61,068 nucleotides of DNA from Bacteroidota bacterium (lineage in GTDB: Bacteria > Bacteroidota > Ignavibacteria > Ignavibacteriales > SURF-24), in NCBI GenBank assembly GCA_030706145.1, contig JAUZPB010000015.1:1-61068 (forward strand), in the 5' to 3' direction. Of the stretch, positions 9,609 through 18,366 are shown one piece after another (the first letter of the stretch is position 1; each line of letters opens with the position of its first letter). Below the pieces are notes generated by a model. It did not search any database. It worked only from the letters and a program-made list of their open reading frames with translations, and was not told the DNA's origin. The translations under genes and the position numbers were made by a program.

Positions 9609-10649
9609 ATGTTTCGATTTGCACATAAAGAATTTTTACAGGCTCTTTATTTATTACCTCTTATAATATTTTTCTTCTGGTGGGTGTTTAATAATCAGAA
9701 AAAGCTGCTTGCAAAGTTTTCTGAGGCTAAGCTTCTTAAGGTGCTTGCTCCAGAAAAAAGCAGGGCAAAATATATATTAAAAAGTAGCATATTTGTCTTT
9801 ACTCTTTTGCTTCTGATTCTTGCCCTTGCAAACCCACAGGTTGGGACTAAGTACGAAGAGGTAAAACAAACGGGTATTGATGTCTATATTTTGCTTGATG
9901 TATCTTTAAGCATGAAGGCTGAGGATATAAAACCAAACCGCTTGGAAGAAGCCAAGCATTCCATCGCTAATTTGATCCAAAAGCTAAGAGGCGATAGAAT
10001 TGGATTAATTGTTTTTTCTGGCGAGGCTTATGTTCAATTTCCGTTGACTACTGATTACGCTGCCGCTAATTTGCTATTAAATGCAGTAAACGTTAATACT
10101 GTCCCACAACCTGGTACTGCAATTGGTTCAGCTATTAAACTCGCTACAAAATCTTTTAAGGAAGAAGTTAAAACCCAAAAAGTAATAATAGCCATTACAG
10201 ACGGTGAGGATCATGAAGGCGATGTAATAGATGCTGTAAAAGATGCTGTAGATAAAAACATCTCGATCTATACTATAGGTTTGGGTTCACCTGAAGGTTC
10301 TCCTATTGTTCTTTATGATCAGAACAAACACCCGATTGGTTATAAACTTGATAAGGATAACAAAGTCGTTCTTACTCGACTTGATGAATCAATCCTTCAG
10401 CAGATCGCTCGTGAGGGTAAGGGAAAGTATTACAGGGGATCTAATTCGGAAAATGAACTTGAAATGATCTATCAGGATCTTTCAAAAGTAGAAAAGACAG
10501 AGTTCGGTACGACAAAAATAACAAGTTATGAGGATAGGTTCTATTATTTACTGGCTCCTGCTATATTATTATTGATCCTGGAGTTTTTTATTTCCGATAG
10601 AAAATCCTCTCTGTGGAAAAAGTTTTACAGCAGGCTTGGTATTGATTAA
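9609..10649 (+). CDS. batB: BatB-type VWA membrane protein
   Basis: 346 residues, paralogous to the preceding BatA. N-terminal helices at about 10-28 and 58-75, MIDAS motif DVSLS at 97-101, TAIGSAI near 177, ITDGEDHEG near 196-204, and a C-terminal helix near 317-333. The second MIDAS serine context (DVSLSM rather than DISGSM) is the usual BatB form. Separated from batA by 57 bases. Expected to pair with BatA in the membrane. Confidence 0.9.
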   Translation: MFRFAHKEFLQALYLLPLIIFFFWWVFNNQKKLLAKFSEAKLLKVLAPEKSRAKYILKSSIFVFTLLLLILALANPQVGTKYEEVKQTGIDVYILLDVSLSMKAEDIKPNRLEEAKHSIANLIQKLRGDRIGLIVFSGEAYVQFPLTTDYAAANLLLNAVNVNTVPQPGTAIGSAIKLATKSFKEEVKTQKVIIAITDGEDHEGDVIDAVKDAVDKNISIYTIGLGSPEGSPIVLYDQNKHPIGYKLDKDNKVVLTRLDESILQQIAREGKGKYYRGSNSENELEMIYQDLSKVEKTEFGTTKITSYEDRFYYLLAPAILLLILEFFISDRKSSLWKKFYSRLGID

Positions 10650-10681
10650 TTGTTCCGGATACCTCGGAGCCGGGCAATAAT

Positions 10682-11551
10682 ATGGTAAAACTAATTATGA
10701 TAAAATTTAAATTTTATAAAGCTAATCAAATGTGTACGCTTAAAAAAATATCTTATATATTTCTTGCAATTTTTGTTTTTTCTTCTTTCCCTCTTATGGC
10801 ACAGAGTGCCCGTAGCCTTATAAATAATGGGGTAGATCTTTATAAGAAGAAAAATTATTCTGATTCCGAAGTTGATTTTAAAAAGGGTATGGAAAAAGTA
10901 CCTGAAAGCTTTAACGCCTATTTTAACCTTGGCGATGCACAATATAAACAACAAAGATATGACGAAGCCGTAAAATCTTATCAGAAATCACTAACAAAGA
11001 CTAATGATAATTTACTAAAGGCTAAATCATTTCATAATATTGGTAATGCACTTCTCAAAGCTCAGAAGATCCAAGAGGGGGTTGATGCCTATAAAAAGGC
11101 CCTGCGCCTTAATCCCAAAGACGCGGATACAAAATATAATCTTTCTTATGCCTTAAATCTGCTGAAACAGCAAAACAATCAGCAGAAAAACAACAAAGAC
11201 AATAAACAGGATAAGAATAACAAGAATAACCAGAATAAAGATAACCAGAATAATCAGGATAAAAACAAGGATCAGAACAAGCAAAACAAGGATCAGAATA
11301 ATAAGGATCAAAACAATAAAGACCAACAGAATAAAGATCAAAATAAACAGAACCAGGATCAGAACAATAAAGATCAAAACAACAATAACAACAATCAGAA
11401 TAAACCGCAGCCGCAACAACAGGACAAAGATAAAATGTCAAAGGATGAGGCTGAAAGAATTCTTAATGCAATAAAAAACAATGAACAGGATCTACAGAAT
11501 AAACTTCGTAAACATGAGGGTAGACCTGTAAAGACAGATAAGGATTGGTAA
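10682..11551 (+). CDS. batC: BatC-type TPR protein with Asn/Gln/Lys/Asp-rich tail
   Basis: 289 residues. A signal peptide is followed by about three TPR repeats (residues 38-160: 'FNAYFNLGDAQYKQQRYDEAVKSY', 'KSFHNIGNALLKAQK', then 'KDADTKYNLSYALN'). A low-complexity segment of almost only N, Q, K and D runs from about 164 to 250, with a short amphipathic tail. BatC proteins normally combine TPRs with such a charged linker. The start is uncertain: ATGs at 10682, 10697 and 10730 are in frame, and the last would give a textbook signal peptide (MCTLKKISYIFLAIF...). A GGAG is 12 bases before 10682. Confidence 0.87.
   Translation: MVKLIMIKFKFYKANQMCTLKKISYIFLAIFVFSSFPLMAQSARSLINNGVDLYKKKNYSDSEVDFKKGMEKVPESFNAYFNLGDAQYKQQRYDEAVKSYQKSLTKTNDNLLKAKSFHNIGNALLKAQKIQEGVDAYKKALRLNPKDADTKYNLSYALNLLKQQNNQQKNNKDNKQDKNNKNNQNKDNQNNQDKNKDQNKQNKDQNNKDQNNKDQQNKDQNKQNQDQNNKDQNNNNNNQNKPQPQQQDKDKMSKDEAERILNAIKNNEQDLQNKLRKHEGRPVKTDKDW
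11170..11425 (+). repeat. Degenerate AAN/CAR/GAY codon repeat inside batC
   Basis: About 250 bases made almost only of AAT/AAC, AAG/AAA, CAG/CAA and GAT codons, with recurring GAYCARAAYAAR blocks. It encodes the disordered tail of BatC. The strong strand bias creates long spurious frames on the opposite strand. Confidence 0.85.
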
Positions 11552-11597
11552 GATCAATAATATAGTATTTTCACGACTAAATAAAATAAAAACTAGT

Positions 11598-13454
11598 ATG
11601 TCAAAATTAAAACTGAATTTATTATTCCTTTTATTTTTCAGTATTCTGGCGGCTCCAGCTCTTAAAGCACAAAGTTTTAGTGCTTCTGTCAATAGTACCA
11701 CTGTTGGGGTGAATGAGCCGTTTCAGATCTCTTTTCAGTTTAATGGGGATGATATTAACAGCATAAGAAATTTTAAAGCCCCTGACTTTAAGGGTTTCCG
11801 TGTCCTTTCAGGACCTAATCAGTCACAAAGTATTCAGATTATTAATGGCTCAATGTCAGCTTCACTATCTTTCTCTTATTATATCCAGGCAACAAATCTT
11901 GGAACTAGTACAATTGGGTCTGCCTCACTGGATTATAAAGGGAAAAATTATAAAACACGTCCCATAAAATTTTCTGTTGTTAAAGGTTCTGCCCCTCAGA
12001 ATAATAATGGGCGTCAGGGCTCAGGTGGCGGCTCAGAAAAAGCAGTTGCTTCAAATATTTCTGAGAATGTATTTATACGAGCTGTTGCAGATAAACAAAA
12101 GGTAATGAAGGGTGAGCAGGTAACAGTAACATATAAACTTTATACCAGGTATGATATCTCGTCACCTCAAATATCAAAGCTTCCTACTTACCAGGGGTTC
12201 TGGTCCGAAGAACTTGATGGGGCGAACCGGATTAACTTTACTACTGAGGTTGTAAATGGAAAACAGTTTCATGTTGGTGTTCTTAAAAGGGCAGCACTCT
12301 TTCCAACTCAAACTGGTGAGCTTTCTGTTACTCCTTTTGAGTTAAAAATTCCAGTTGTCGTCCCAAAACAAAGAAGAAGAGGTGGAGGGGATATATTTGA
12401 CGAATTCTTTAATGATCCATTCTTTAATCAGGGAGAAACAGTTGAATATAACGCAAAGTCCAATACAATTAAGATAAGTGTTCTTCCTTTGCCTTCTGGA
12501 AACGTTCCTTCTTCTTTTTCAGGAGCTGTAGGTGAGTATAATTTTTATGCCTCGCTTGATAAATCAACTGTTAAGGCAAATGAACCTGTTACTTTGAAAG
12601 TCAATATCTCGGGTACTGGTAATGTCAACCTTATTGATCAGCCTCAGATAAAGCTTCCTTCAGGTTTTGAAAAATATGATCCAAAGATCAATACACAGGT
12701 AAACCGCTCTGGCGGAGCTGTAACTGGGCAGAAAACTTTTGAATTCCTGATGGTCCCGCGTGTACAGGGACAAACTAAAATTGAACCTGTGGAATTTACA
12801 TTCTATAATCCTAAGGCAAAAAGGTACGTTACACTCCGATCCCCTGAGTTTTCACTTAATGTGGAAAAAGGAGATGGAAGTGCTCAGGGTGTCGCTTCAG
12901 GCTTTAATAAGGAAGATGTTAAGCTTCTTGGAGAAGACATACGCTTTATTAAAACTTCTACTGATGATTTATCTCGTCAGGGTGGTTACACACTTTTCTC
13001 TTTTTGGTTCTGGACTATTTCTATACTCCCTCTTTTTGCACTTATTGGCGCAGTTATGTGGAAGAGGAACAATGATAGGTTATCTGGCAATCTGGAACTT
13101 ATGAAGTATCAGAGAGCAGAAAAAATGGCAAAGAATCGCCTTAAGTCAGCTAAGAAATCCCTTGAGGCTAACAGCCAAAAGAACTTCTATTCAGATATTT
13201 CTTTGGCTTTAATTGGTTATCTCGAGGATAAACTCCATATTCCAAAATCCCAATTTACAATTGATCACGCCCTCGAAGTGCTGAAAAAGAATAATGTAGC
13301 CCCCGAACTGATAGATGAAGTTAGAAATTCTGTCGAAAAATGCGAATATGCCCGGTTTGCTCCTGCTGCTGATGGATCATCTGCTATGCAGGGAATGTTC
13401 GACCAGGCTGTAAAGATAATTGTTGAAATTGAAAAGGGTAAGATTAGAGGATAA
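11598..13454 (+). CDS. batD: BatD oxygen-tolerance protein
   Basis: 618-residue exported membrane protein. The signal peptide ends near 25 (ALKAQ). Tandem beta-sandwich domains follow, with 'VGVNEPFQISFQFNG' and 'VKANEPVTLKVNISGTGNVNLI' marking the repeats. A transmembrane helix lies near 463-486 (LFSFWFWTISILPLFALIGAV), then a cytoplasmic helical tail with 'LIGYLEDKLHIPKSQFT'. A Gly/Asn-rich linker sits near 133-147. Length and layout match BatD of Bacteroidota. Encoded between batC and batE. Confidence 0.9.
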   Translation: MSKLKLNLLFLLFFSILAAPALKAQSFSASVNSTTVGVNEPFQISFQFNGDDINSIRNFKAPDFKGFRVLSGPNQSQSIQIINGSMSASLSFSYYIQATNLGTSTIGSASLDYKGKNYKTRPIKFSVVKGSAPQNNNGRQGSGGGSEKAVASNISENVFIRAVADKQKVMKGEQVTVTYKLYTRYDISSPQISKLPTYQGFWSEELDGANRINFTTEVVNGKQFHVGVLKRAALFPTQTGELSVTPFELKIPVVVPKQRRRGGGDIFDEFFNDPFFNQGETVEYNAKSNTIKISVLPLPSGNVPSSFSGAVGEYNFYASLDKSTVKANEPVTLKVNISGTGNVNLIDQPQIKLPSGFEKYDPKINTQVNRSGGAVTGQKTFEFLMVPRVQGQTKIEPVEFTFYNPKAKRYVTLRSPEFSLNVEKGDGSAQGVASGFNKEDVKLLGEDIRFIKTSTDDLSRQGGYTLFSFWFWTISILPLFALIGAVMWKRNNDRLSGNLELMKYQRAEKMAKNRLKSAKKSLEANSQKNFYSDISLALIGYLEDKLHIPKSQFTIDHALEVLKKNNVAPELIDEVRNSVEKCEYARFAPAADGSSAMQGMFDQAVKIIVEIEKGKIRG

Positions 13455-13494
13455 TATACCTTATAATTAATCATAAAAATATTAAATATATATT

Positions 13495-14256
13495 ATGAAA
13501 TACTTCGCTGTTATTACAATACTTTTTTTATCACTATTCAGGTCAATACCTGCTGCCACTGAAGCAGATGATTTGATGCATAAGGGAAACGTTCATTATC
13601 AAAATGGAAGGTACCAGCAGGCAATTGAGAATTATGAACAGATCTTGAAACTTGGCTTTTCTGGCAAAAGTCTCTACTATAACCTTGCTAATGCTTATTT
13701 TAAGACTGGCAGACTTGGTTATGCAATACTAAACTATGAGAAAGCTCTTAAACTGGATCCTAATGACGAAGATGCCCAATATAATTTGAAAATTGCAAAT
13801 GCTCGTACAGTAGATAAAATTGAAGTTATGCCCAGGCTTTTCTTCCTGCGCTGGTGGGATGCACTATTGAATATGTTTACGGTAAATGGGTGGACTATCG
13901 TTACCTTTTTAATTTACCTGTTCTTTCTATCCTGCATTGCTATGTATTTCCTGTCAAATCAGGCAGCTTTTCAAAAATTGTCTGTTTTTGCCGGCATTTT
14001 TACGCTTTTTCTGTTTTTGTGCTCGGTTTTATTCCTTTCTCTTAAGTTTAAAAACGATACCAATTTAAAATCGGGCGTTATAGTTGAAGCAGCAGCTACG
14101 GCAAAGCTTTCTCCTGATGAAAAAAGTGGAGATGCATTTATCATTCATGAAGGACTAAAGGTTGATCTGGAAGATAATGTATCTGACTGGGTAAAGATCA
14201 GACTTGCTGACGGAAAGATTGGCTGGATCCAAGAAAAGGATCTTGGCGTTATTTAA
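13495..14256 (+). CDS. batE: BatE-type TPR/SH3 membrane protein
   Basis: 253 residues. A signal peptide is followed by two clear TPRs (25-96: 'GNVHYQNGRYQQAIENYEQI', 'YNLANAYFKTGRLGYAILNY'). Two transmembrane helices lie at about 132-152 and 162-183, and a C-terminal bacterial SH3-like domain at 190-253 has 'WVKIRLADGKIGWI'. TPR-TM-TM-SH3 is the usual BatE architecture. Last gene of the operon, followed by a strong terminator. Confidence 0.88.
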   Translation: MKYFAVITILFLSLFRSIPAATEADDLMHKGNVHYQNGRYQQAIENYEQILKLGFSGKSLYYNLANAYFKTGRLGYAILNYEKALKLDPNDEDAQYNLKIANARTVDKIEVMPRLFFLRWWDALLNMFTVNGWTIVTFLIYLFFLSCIAMYFLSNQAAFQKLSVFAGIFTLFLFLCSVLFLSLKFKNDTNLKSGVIVEAAATAKLSPDEKSGDAFIIHEGLKVDLEDNVSDWVKIRLADGKIGWIQEKDLGVI

Positions 14257-14364
14257 TTTCAGAGTCCGGCAAAATATGCCGCAAGGCTAAATGCAGACGG
14301 AACTAAGTTTACAAAGAAGTAGAAAAAAACTGGCAGAAGCTAAAAAAAATCGTCAATGATACAG

Positions 14365-14401
14365 AAAAGGGAAGGCCGTTAAAGCAGCCTTCCCTTTTTT
14401 T
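14365..14401. terminator. Bidirectional terminator between batE and the DUF2461 gene
   Basis: A perfect 12-bp stem, AAAAGGGAAGGC (14365-14376) with GCCTTCCCTTTT (14387-14398), 10-base loop, flanked by T-runs in both directions. It ends the Bat operon on the plus strand and abuts the stop codon of the convergent minus-strand gene. Confidence 0.9.
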
Positions 14402-15134
14402 ATGCCAGGTGGCCAAACTCTTCTTCAAATGTGTCAATCATTTTCAGTGGTTCTGCGAATGCTGCAAAGCAGTAAAGGGGGAAAAGATTTGAAAAAACTC
14501 TTATTGCTTCTAAAATGAAGTCGGCCGAAAAAATGATCTCGCTCTCTTTAGGTCTCAGCGATTTTTGAATTAGCATCATAGGAAGCTCTTTTATTGTGTC
14601 AAAATGTCTCTCGCCTTCAAAGTCCTTGTCAAGAATAATGGGGCCCTTTTTTAGCTCATAGAGTTCATAGTTATGGTTTATTTCATATTTGTCAAGAATG
14701 TTAAGAAAATGATTTTTATATCTTTCAATATTTCTTCTAAAATAAAAATTCTTGTTTTCTCCTGAGTTGTTGATGAACAAACCATAGTCGAAACTTTCGG
14801 GCTCGAATGAAACGTAAAATTCACTGTCTAACTTGAACTTTCCGAAATGTACTAAAAAATAGGTCCTGTAAGGTTCTCCTTTGGAAAATCGCATGTCCTT
14901 ATTTAATCTCATCAACGTTTCATTGAACTTGGGCTCAGTGCGGATAGCAGGGTAAAGACGGTTAAAAAAGTCAGCCATTTCAACAACAAATGACCTTGCT
15001 GGCTGCACTAAAGAATTCTGATATCTTGCTCTGTTGGAACTGAACCATTCAACACTGTTATTATGGCTCAAATCAGTTAAAAAATTAAAAACATCGTCAG
15101 AAAACCCGTTAAATGGTCCAATTTGATCTTTCAA
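14400..15134 (-). CDS. DUF2461 domain protein
   Basis: A 244-residue soluble protein of the DUF2461/TIGR02453 family. The conserved features are NNSVEWFSSNRARY near 24-38, NETLMRLNKDMRFSKGEPYRTYF near 71-93, and the F-rich C-terminal half. The biochemical role of the family is not known. Its ATG overlaps the stop codon of the upstream gene by four bases, so the two are co-translated although their products look unrelated. Confidence 0.85.
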   Translation of the reverse strand: MKDQIGPFNGFSDDVFNFLTDLSHNNSVEWFSSNRARYQNSLVQPARSFVVEMADFFNRLYPAIRTEPKFNETLMRLNKDMRFSKGEPYRTYFLVHFGKFKLDSEFYVSFEPESFDYGLFINNSGENKNFYFRRNIERYKNHFLNILDKYEINHNYELYELKKGPIILDKDFEGERHFDTIKELPMMLIQKSLRPKESEIIFSADFILEAIRVFSNLFPLYCFAAFAEPLKMIDTFEEEFGHLA

Positions 15135-15772
15135 TACATTATTCCGAGATTAATTGTGATATATAAGCCTCCCAGATCCTTCATGAATTTCCCCTTTAGA
15201 CCCTCAACTCCATTGTTAAAAAAGTGGATCATATAATATCTGAGATTAATTCCTAAAAGGCTCGATTTATCCAGCCCGAAATTGGCCCCAAGTCCAAAGT
15301 AGCCGCCTAATGTATATTTGGCCTGCGCCTTGCCGAAGGAACTGAAGAATTCATAATCATATGGCGTGGTTACAACAATAGATGGACCAACACCTGCATT
15401 AATATAAGGACGAAGGTTATCTGTAATTGTGTTTTCAAAGAGTCTTTGCTGTATACCGAAATTTACTGGAAGAAGAAAAATACGGTTCTGTTTGCCGATT
15501 ACTACCGGTTGTCCAAAAATATCGTATCGCTCAATTTCGTTTTCATCCTTGGCTTCAGAAATTGAGAAATCTACAAAGCCAGATGTCGTGCTCGTAAAGT
15601 TGTGCCTGTAAAATGTCCCCAGGCCAAAACCTCCTTCACTGAACATGAAATCTACTCCCCAGGAATTTGCCGGAAAGGATTCAGGGGGCTTTTCCGGAGC
15701 CATTTCACCTATTTTTTGACCATGTAAGTAAAGAAAAGGTACAAATAGCATAATAGTGAGTATTGTTTTCAT
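15131..15772 (-). CDS. Predicted outer-membrane beta-barrel protein
   Basis: 213 residues with a clear signal peptide (MKTILTIMLFVPFLYLHG). Alternating hydrophobic and aromatic beta-strands follow, ending in 'GGLYITINLGIMY', a terminal aromatic as in outer-membrane barrels. Strand signatures include 'GGFGLGTFYRHNFTSTTSGFVDFSIS', 'NAGVGPSIVVTTPY' and 'GGYFGLGANFGLDKSSLLGINLRYY'. The size fits an 8-stranded OmpA/OmpW-like barrel. No specific family recognised. First gene of the pair with the DUF2461 gene. Confidence 0.65.
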   Translation of the reverse strand: MKTILTIMLFVPFLYLHGQKIGEMAPEKPPESFPANSWGVDFMFSEGGFGLGTFYRHNFTSTTSGFVDFSISEAKDENEIERYDIFGQPVVIGKQNRIFLLPVNFGIQQRLFENTITDNLRPYINAGVGPSIVVTTPYDYEFFSSFGKAQAKYTLGGYFGLGANFGLDKSSLLGINLRYYMIHFFNNGVEGLKGKFMKDLGGLYITINLGIMY

Positions 15773-16011
15773 ATAAATCTTCTTTTTAATTTAAATATTC
15801 TTCAAGGTCCAATAATTGTCAATATTATTATTAATAACTATATAATTTTAACCTGCTAAATTCAAATTAAGTTTCAACTATCTACTATCTCTATACAAAA
15901 TCTAAACTCTTCAAATATTAAAATTATTATATGGAAAGGCAATAAAATTTTGTAATTTTGAAGCGTTATATATTTATCTTTTTTACAAAATCTTAATTCC
16001 GGGAATTGGTT

Positions 16012-16527
16012 ATGCCTGTAAACCTTGAGATAAAAGTTAGACTGAAAAGCCATAAAAATGTAAAAACAATCCTGAATTCGATTGGGGCAGAATTTATGGG
16101 CATACTTAAGCAAAAGGATATCTACTATAAAGGCAAATCACAGCTCTTGAAACTGAGAATTCAAGGAAATAAAAACGAATTTATTAGATATAATAGGGAT
16201 GAAAGCGGTAAGACACGTTGGTCTAACTATGATATTATTGACATGCAGGGGAAAAAGATACCGGAATTCTTGCAAAGCATTCTGACTGTTGAAACAATAG
16301 TTGAGAAAAGGCGCGAACTCTGGTATTTTGATGATACAAGAATTCATCTCGATACGGTCAAAGGACTTGGCCAATTCCTCGAGCTTGAAACTCTTGTCCT
16401 TAAAAAGGGCCGGAAAGATGCTGAAAAAAGATTTAATTACATGGTAAATACATTGGATTTAGATGTTAAAGGGCAGATAAGATCCTCCTATAGGACATTG
16501 ATGCTTAAGATAAGCAAAAAGAAGTGA
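16012..16527 (+). CDS. CYTH domain protein (class IV adenylate cyclase-like/thiamine triphosphatase superfamily)
   Basis: 171 residues with the CYTH tunnel fold: the N-terminal 'NLEIKVRL' (form of ExExK), 'QKDIYYKG' with 'LKLRIQGNKNEFIRYNRD' strands, 'RRELWYFDDTRIHLDTVKGLGQFLELET' near 103-130, and a Lys-rich tail. The RIHLDTVKGLGxFLELE segment is typical of bacterial CyaB-like members. Substrate cannot be decided: some members hydrolyse triphosphates, others make cAMP. A TTG two codons upstream (16006) is in frame; the ATG fits the domain start. A possible -7 box TAATTTTG lies at 15953. Confidence 0.85.
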   Translation: MPVNLEIKVRLKSHKNVKTILNSIGAEFMGILKQKDIYYKGKSQLLKLRIQGNKNEFIRYNRDESGKTRWSNYDIIDMQGKKIPEFLQSILTVETIVEKRRELWYFDDTRIHLDTVKGLGQFLELETLVLKKGRKDAEKRFNYMVNTLDLDVKGQIRSSYRTLMLKISKKK

Positions 16528-16593
16528 TTTTTTCATTATAAGGTTTTTTTACTGCCAAAAAACACAAAAATTTCTTATTTTAATATTAAGTAA

Positions 16594-16622
16594 TTGACAA
16601 GTTAGGGTAATTTTAGTAGTTT
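16594..16622 (+). promoter_or_regulatory. Candidate greA promoter
   Basis: A perfect TTGACA (16594-16599) is followed after 17 bases by TAGTTT (16617-16622), a weak -10. A transcript would start around 16629, immediately at the base of the hairpin at 16630. Confidence 0.35.
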
Positions 16623-16629
16623 CAATTTG

Positions 16630-16657
16630 CCACTGCATCTGCGGTGGTATTTTTTTT
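16630..16657 (+). terminator. Hairpin plus T-run in the greA leader (terminator or attenuator)
   Basis: CCACTGC (16630-16636) pairs with GCGGTGG (16641-16647; one G-T pair) around an ATCT loop. TATTTTTTTTA follows directly. This has the form of an intrinsic terminator, but it sits only 27 bases before the greA ATG and about 100 bases after the CYTH stop. It may end the CYTH transcript, attenuate greA, or both. Confidence 0.7.
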
Positions 16658-16683
16658 ATATTTCAAAACTTAAAAGGTTGAAT

Positions 16684-17160
16684 ATGTCAGGCGCAAACTT
16701 TGTTTATTTAACAAAAGAAAGGCTAGTGGAATTAGAAAAAGAGCTACAAGAACTGAAGACTGTAGGAAGACAGCAAATAGCTCAGAAAATAGCAGAGGCT
16801 CGTTCTCATGGTGATCTCTCTGAAAATGCAGAATACGATGCAGCCAAGGAAGAACAAGGACTTTTTGAACTTAGGATTAGTAAACTTGAGAATATTTTAT
16901 CAAGGGCTAGAGTGATAGATACATCGAACCTTCCTCTCGATCAGGTACATATCCTTTCTAAAGTTGTTGTAAAAAACCTGACCAATTCAAATACTTATGA
17001 ATACTTGCTGGTCTCTCCCGAAGAAGCTGATTTTCAGGCTGGAAAGATATCAATTACTTCACCAGTTGGACAGGGATTAATGGGCAAAAAAGTTGGAGAT
17101 AAAGTAAAAGTCAAAGCTCCTGCTGGTATGTTGGAATTCGAAATTATATCCATAAAATAA
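16684..17160 (+). CDS. greA: Transcription elongation factor GreA
   Basis: 158 residues, the standard GreA size. An N-terminal coiled coil reaches into the RNA polymerase secondary channel and carries the acidic tip in HGDLSENAEYDAAKEE (about residues 39-54), whose Asp and Glu promote cleavage of backtracked RNA. The C-terminal FKBP-like domain ends 'VGDKVKVKAPAGMLEFEIISI'. An upstream extension in frame is possible, but the ATG at 16684 has AAAAGG seven bases before it and gives the normal N terminus. ribD begins eight bases after its stop. Confidence 0.96.
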   Translation: MSGANFVYLTKERLVELEKELQELKTVGRQQIAQKIAEARSHGDLSENAEYDAAKEEQGLFELRISKLENILSRARVIDTSNLPLDQVHILSKVVVKNLTNSNTYEYLLVSPEEADFQAGKISITSPVGQGLMGKKVGDKVKVKAPAGMLEFEIISIK

Positions 17161-17168
17161 CTCAAACA

Positions 17169-18257
17169 TTGACCGACGAATCATACATTAAATTAGCACT
17201 CGAAATAGCAAAAAAAGGACGTGGAAAAGTTTCCCCTAATCCTCTTGTTGGAGCTATTTTAGTTAAAGACGAAAAAATTATCGGTGCAGGCTTTCATGAA
17301 TATTTCGGCGGAAGCCATGCCGAAATTAATGCTTTTAATAATGCTAAACAGGATGTCGAAGGCTCTACGCTTTATGTAAACCTGGAACCTTGCTGCCACT
17401 ATGGGAAAACTCCTCCCTGCGTTAACACAATAATTGAAAAAAAGGTTAAACGTGTCGTTATTGGCACTCTGGATATGAATCCAATTGTTAGCGGTAATGG
17501 TGTAAAAGCTCTGATAGAAGCTGGTATTGATGTGAGAGTTGGAGTGCTTGAAGAAGAATGTGCTGCATTGAACAAGTTCTTCTTCAAACACGTTTCCAAA
17601 CATGTCCCTTATATTACACTTAAGGCTGCTCAGACATTGGATGGTAAAATTGCTGATCTTAGCGGCGATTCTAAATGGATTACTTCTCTTAGCTCCAGAC
17701 GTTATGTACATGAATTAAGGAGTAACTATGACGGTGTGCTCGTTGGTACTACAACCGTAAAAAAAGACGATCCAAGCCTTACTGTCAGATTTATTGAGGG
17801 AAGAAATCCCAAAAGAATTGTCATTGATTCTAGCTTAAAGTTAAACCTTAAATTAAAGCTCTTTGTTAACAACATTGATGATAATCTTATTATACTTACT
17901 ACAAAGAAAAGTGCGGCTAAGGTAAGAAAAATTAAAAAACTTGAGCAGTGTGGTGTGCAAATTCTCTTTATTGACGAAAATAAAGACGGTACAATTAACC
18001 TTAAATGTGCCCTTGAGGAACTTGGCAAAAAAGGAATTTCCTCTTTACTGGTAGAAGGTGGAAGAAAAATATATACATCTTTTATTAAAGAAAACTTATT
18101 CGACGAATTCCTGGTTTTCATTAGTCCTAAACTCCTCGGCGAAGGTATTCCTGTTGTCGAAGAACTTGGTTTACATTCAATTAGAAAGGCTCTGAAACTA
18201 AGAATAAAGACATTCGAAAAGATTGGAGATGATATATTACTCGAATTGATCCGCTAG
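17169..18257 (+). CDS. ribD: Bifunctional diaminohydroxyphosphoribosylaminopyrimidine deaminase/5-amino-6-ribosylamino-uracil reductase
   Basis: Catalyses the deamination and side-chain reduction steps of riboflavin synthesis. The 362 residues hold an N-terminal cytidine-deaminase-like zinc domain with HAE at 50-52 and PCCHYGKTPPC (Zn ligands C75 and C84). The C-terminal reductase domain contains 'LKAAQTLDGKIA' and 'SLLVEGGRKIYTSFI'. The start is a TTG eight bases after the greA stop, giving the usual MTDESYIKLAL N terminus. ribE follows after a 109-base gap containing a short tandem repeat. No FMN riboswitch is visible. Confidence 0.95.
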   Translation: MTDESYIKLALEIAKKGRGKVSPNPLVGAILVKDEKIIGAGFHEYFGGSHAEINAFNNAKQDVEGSTLYVNLEPCCHYGKTPPCVNTIIEKKVKRVVIGTLDMNPIVSGNGVKALIEAGIDVRVGVLEEECAALNKFFFKHVSKHVPYITLKAAQTLDGKIADLSGDSKWITSLSSRRYVHELRSNYDGVLVGTTTVKKDDPSLTVRFIEGRNPKRIVIDSSLKLNLKLKLFVNNIDDNLIILTTKKSAAKVRKIKKLEQCGVQILFIDENKDGTINLKCALEELGKKGISSLLVEGGRKIYTSFIKENLFDEFLVFISPKLLGEGIPVVEELGLHSIRKALKLRIKTFEKIGDDILLELIR

Positions 18258-18295
18258 TTTGTTCTCTTGATTAAAAATAGACCATTGTAACAGGT

Positions 18296-18329
18296 AAGTA
18301 AGTTTAATATATAAGTAAGTTTAATATAT
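18296..18329 (+). repeat. Two perfect 17-bp tandem repeats between ribD and ribE
   Basis: AAGTAAGTTTAATATAT occurs twice head to tail (18296-18312 and 18313-18329). A third partial GTAAGTA follows at about 18340. It lies just upstream of the ribE start. Confidence 0.9.
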
Positions 18330-18366
18330 ATCTTTATAGGTAAGTATAAGAAATTCGAAAGGCATT

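Noticed and set aside
11109-11441. Cys/Tyr-rich and Ile/Leu-rich long frames opposite batC
   Set aside because: They are the reverse complement of the low-complexity codon repeats of BatC and have no start context.
18258-18366. Possible FMN riboswitch before ribE
   Set aside because: The conserved AGGG/GGGTGAAA-type elements of the RFN fold are absent; only a tandem repeat is present.
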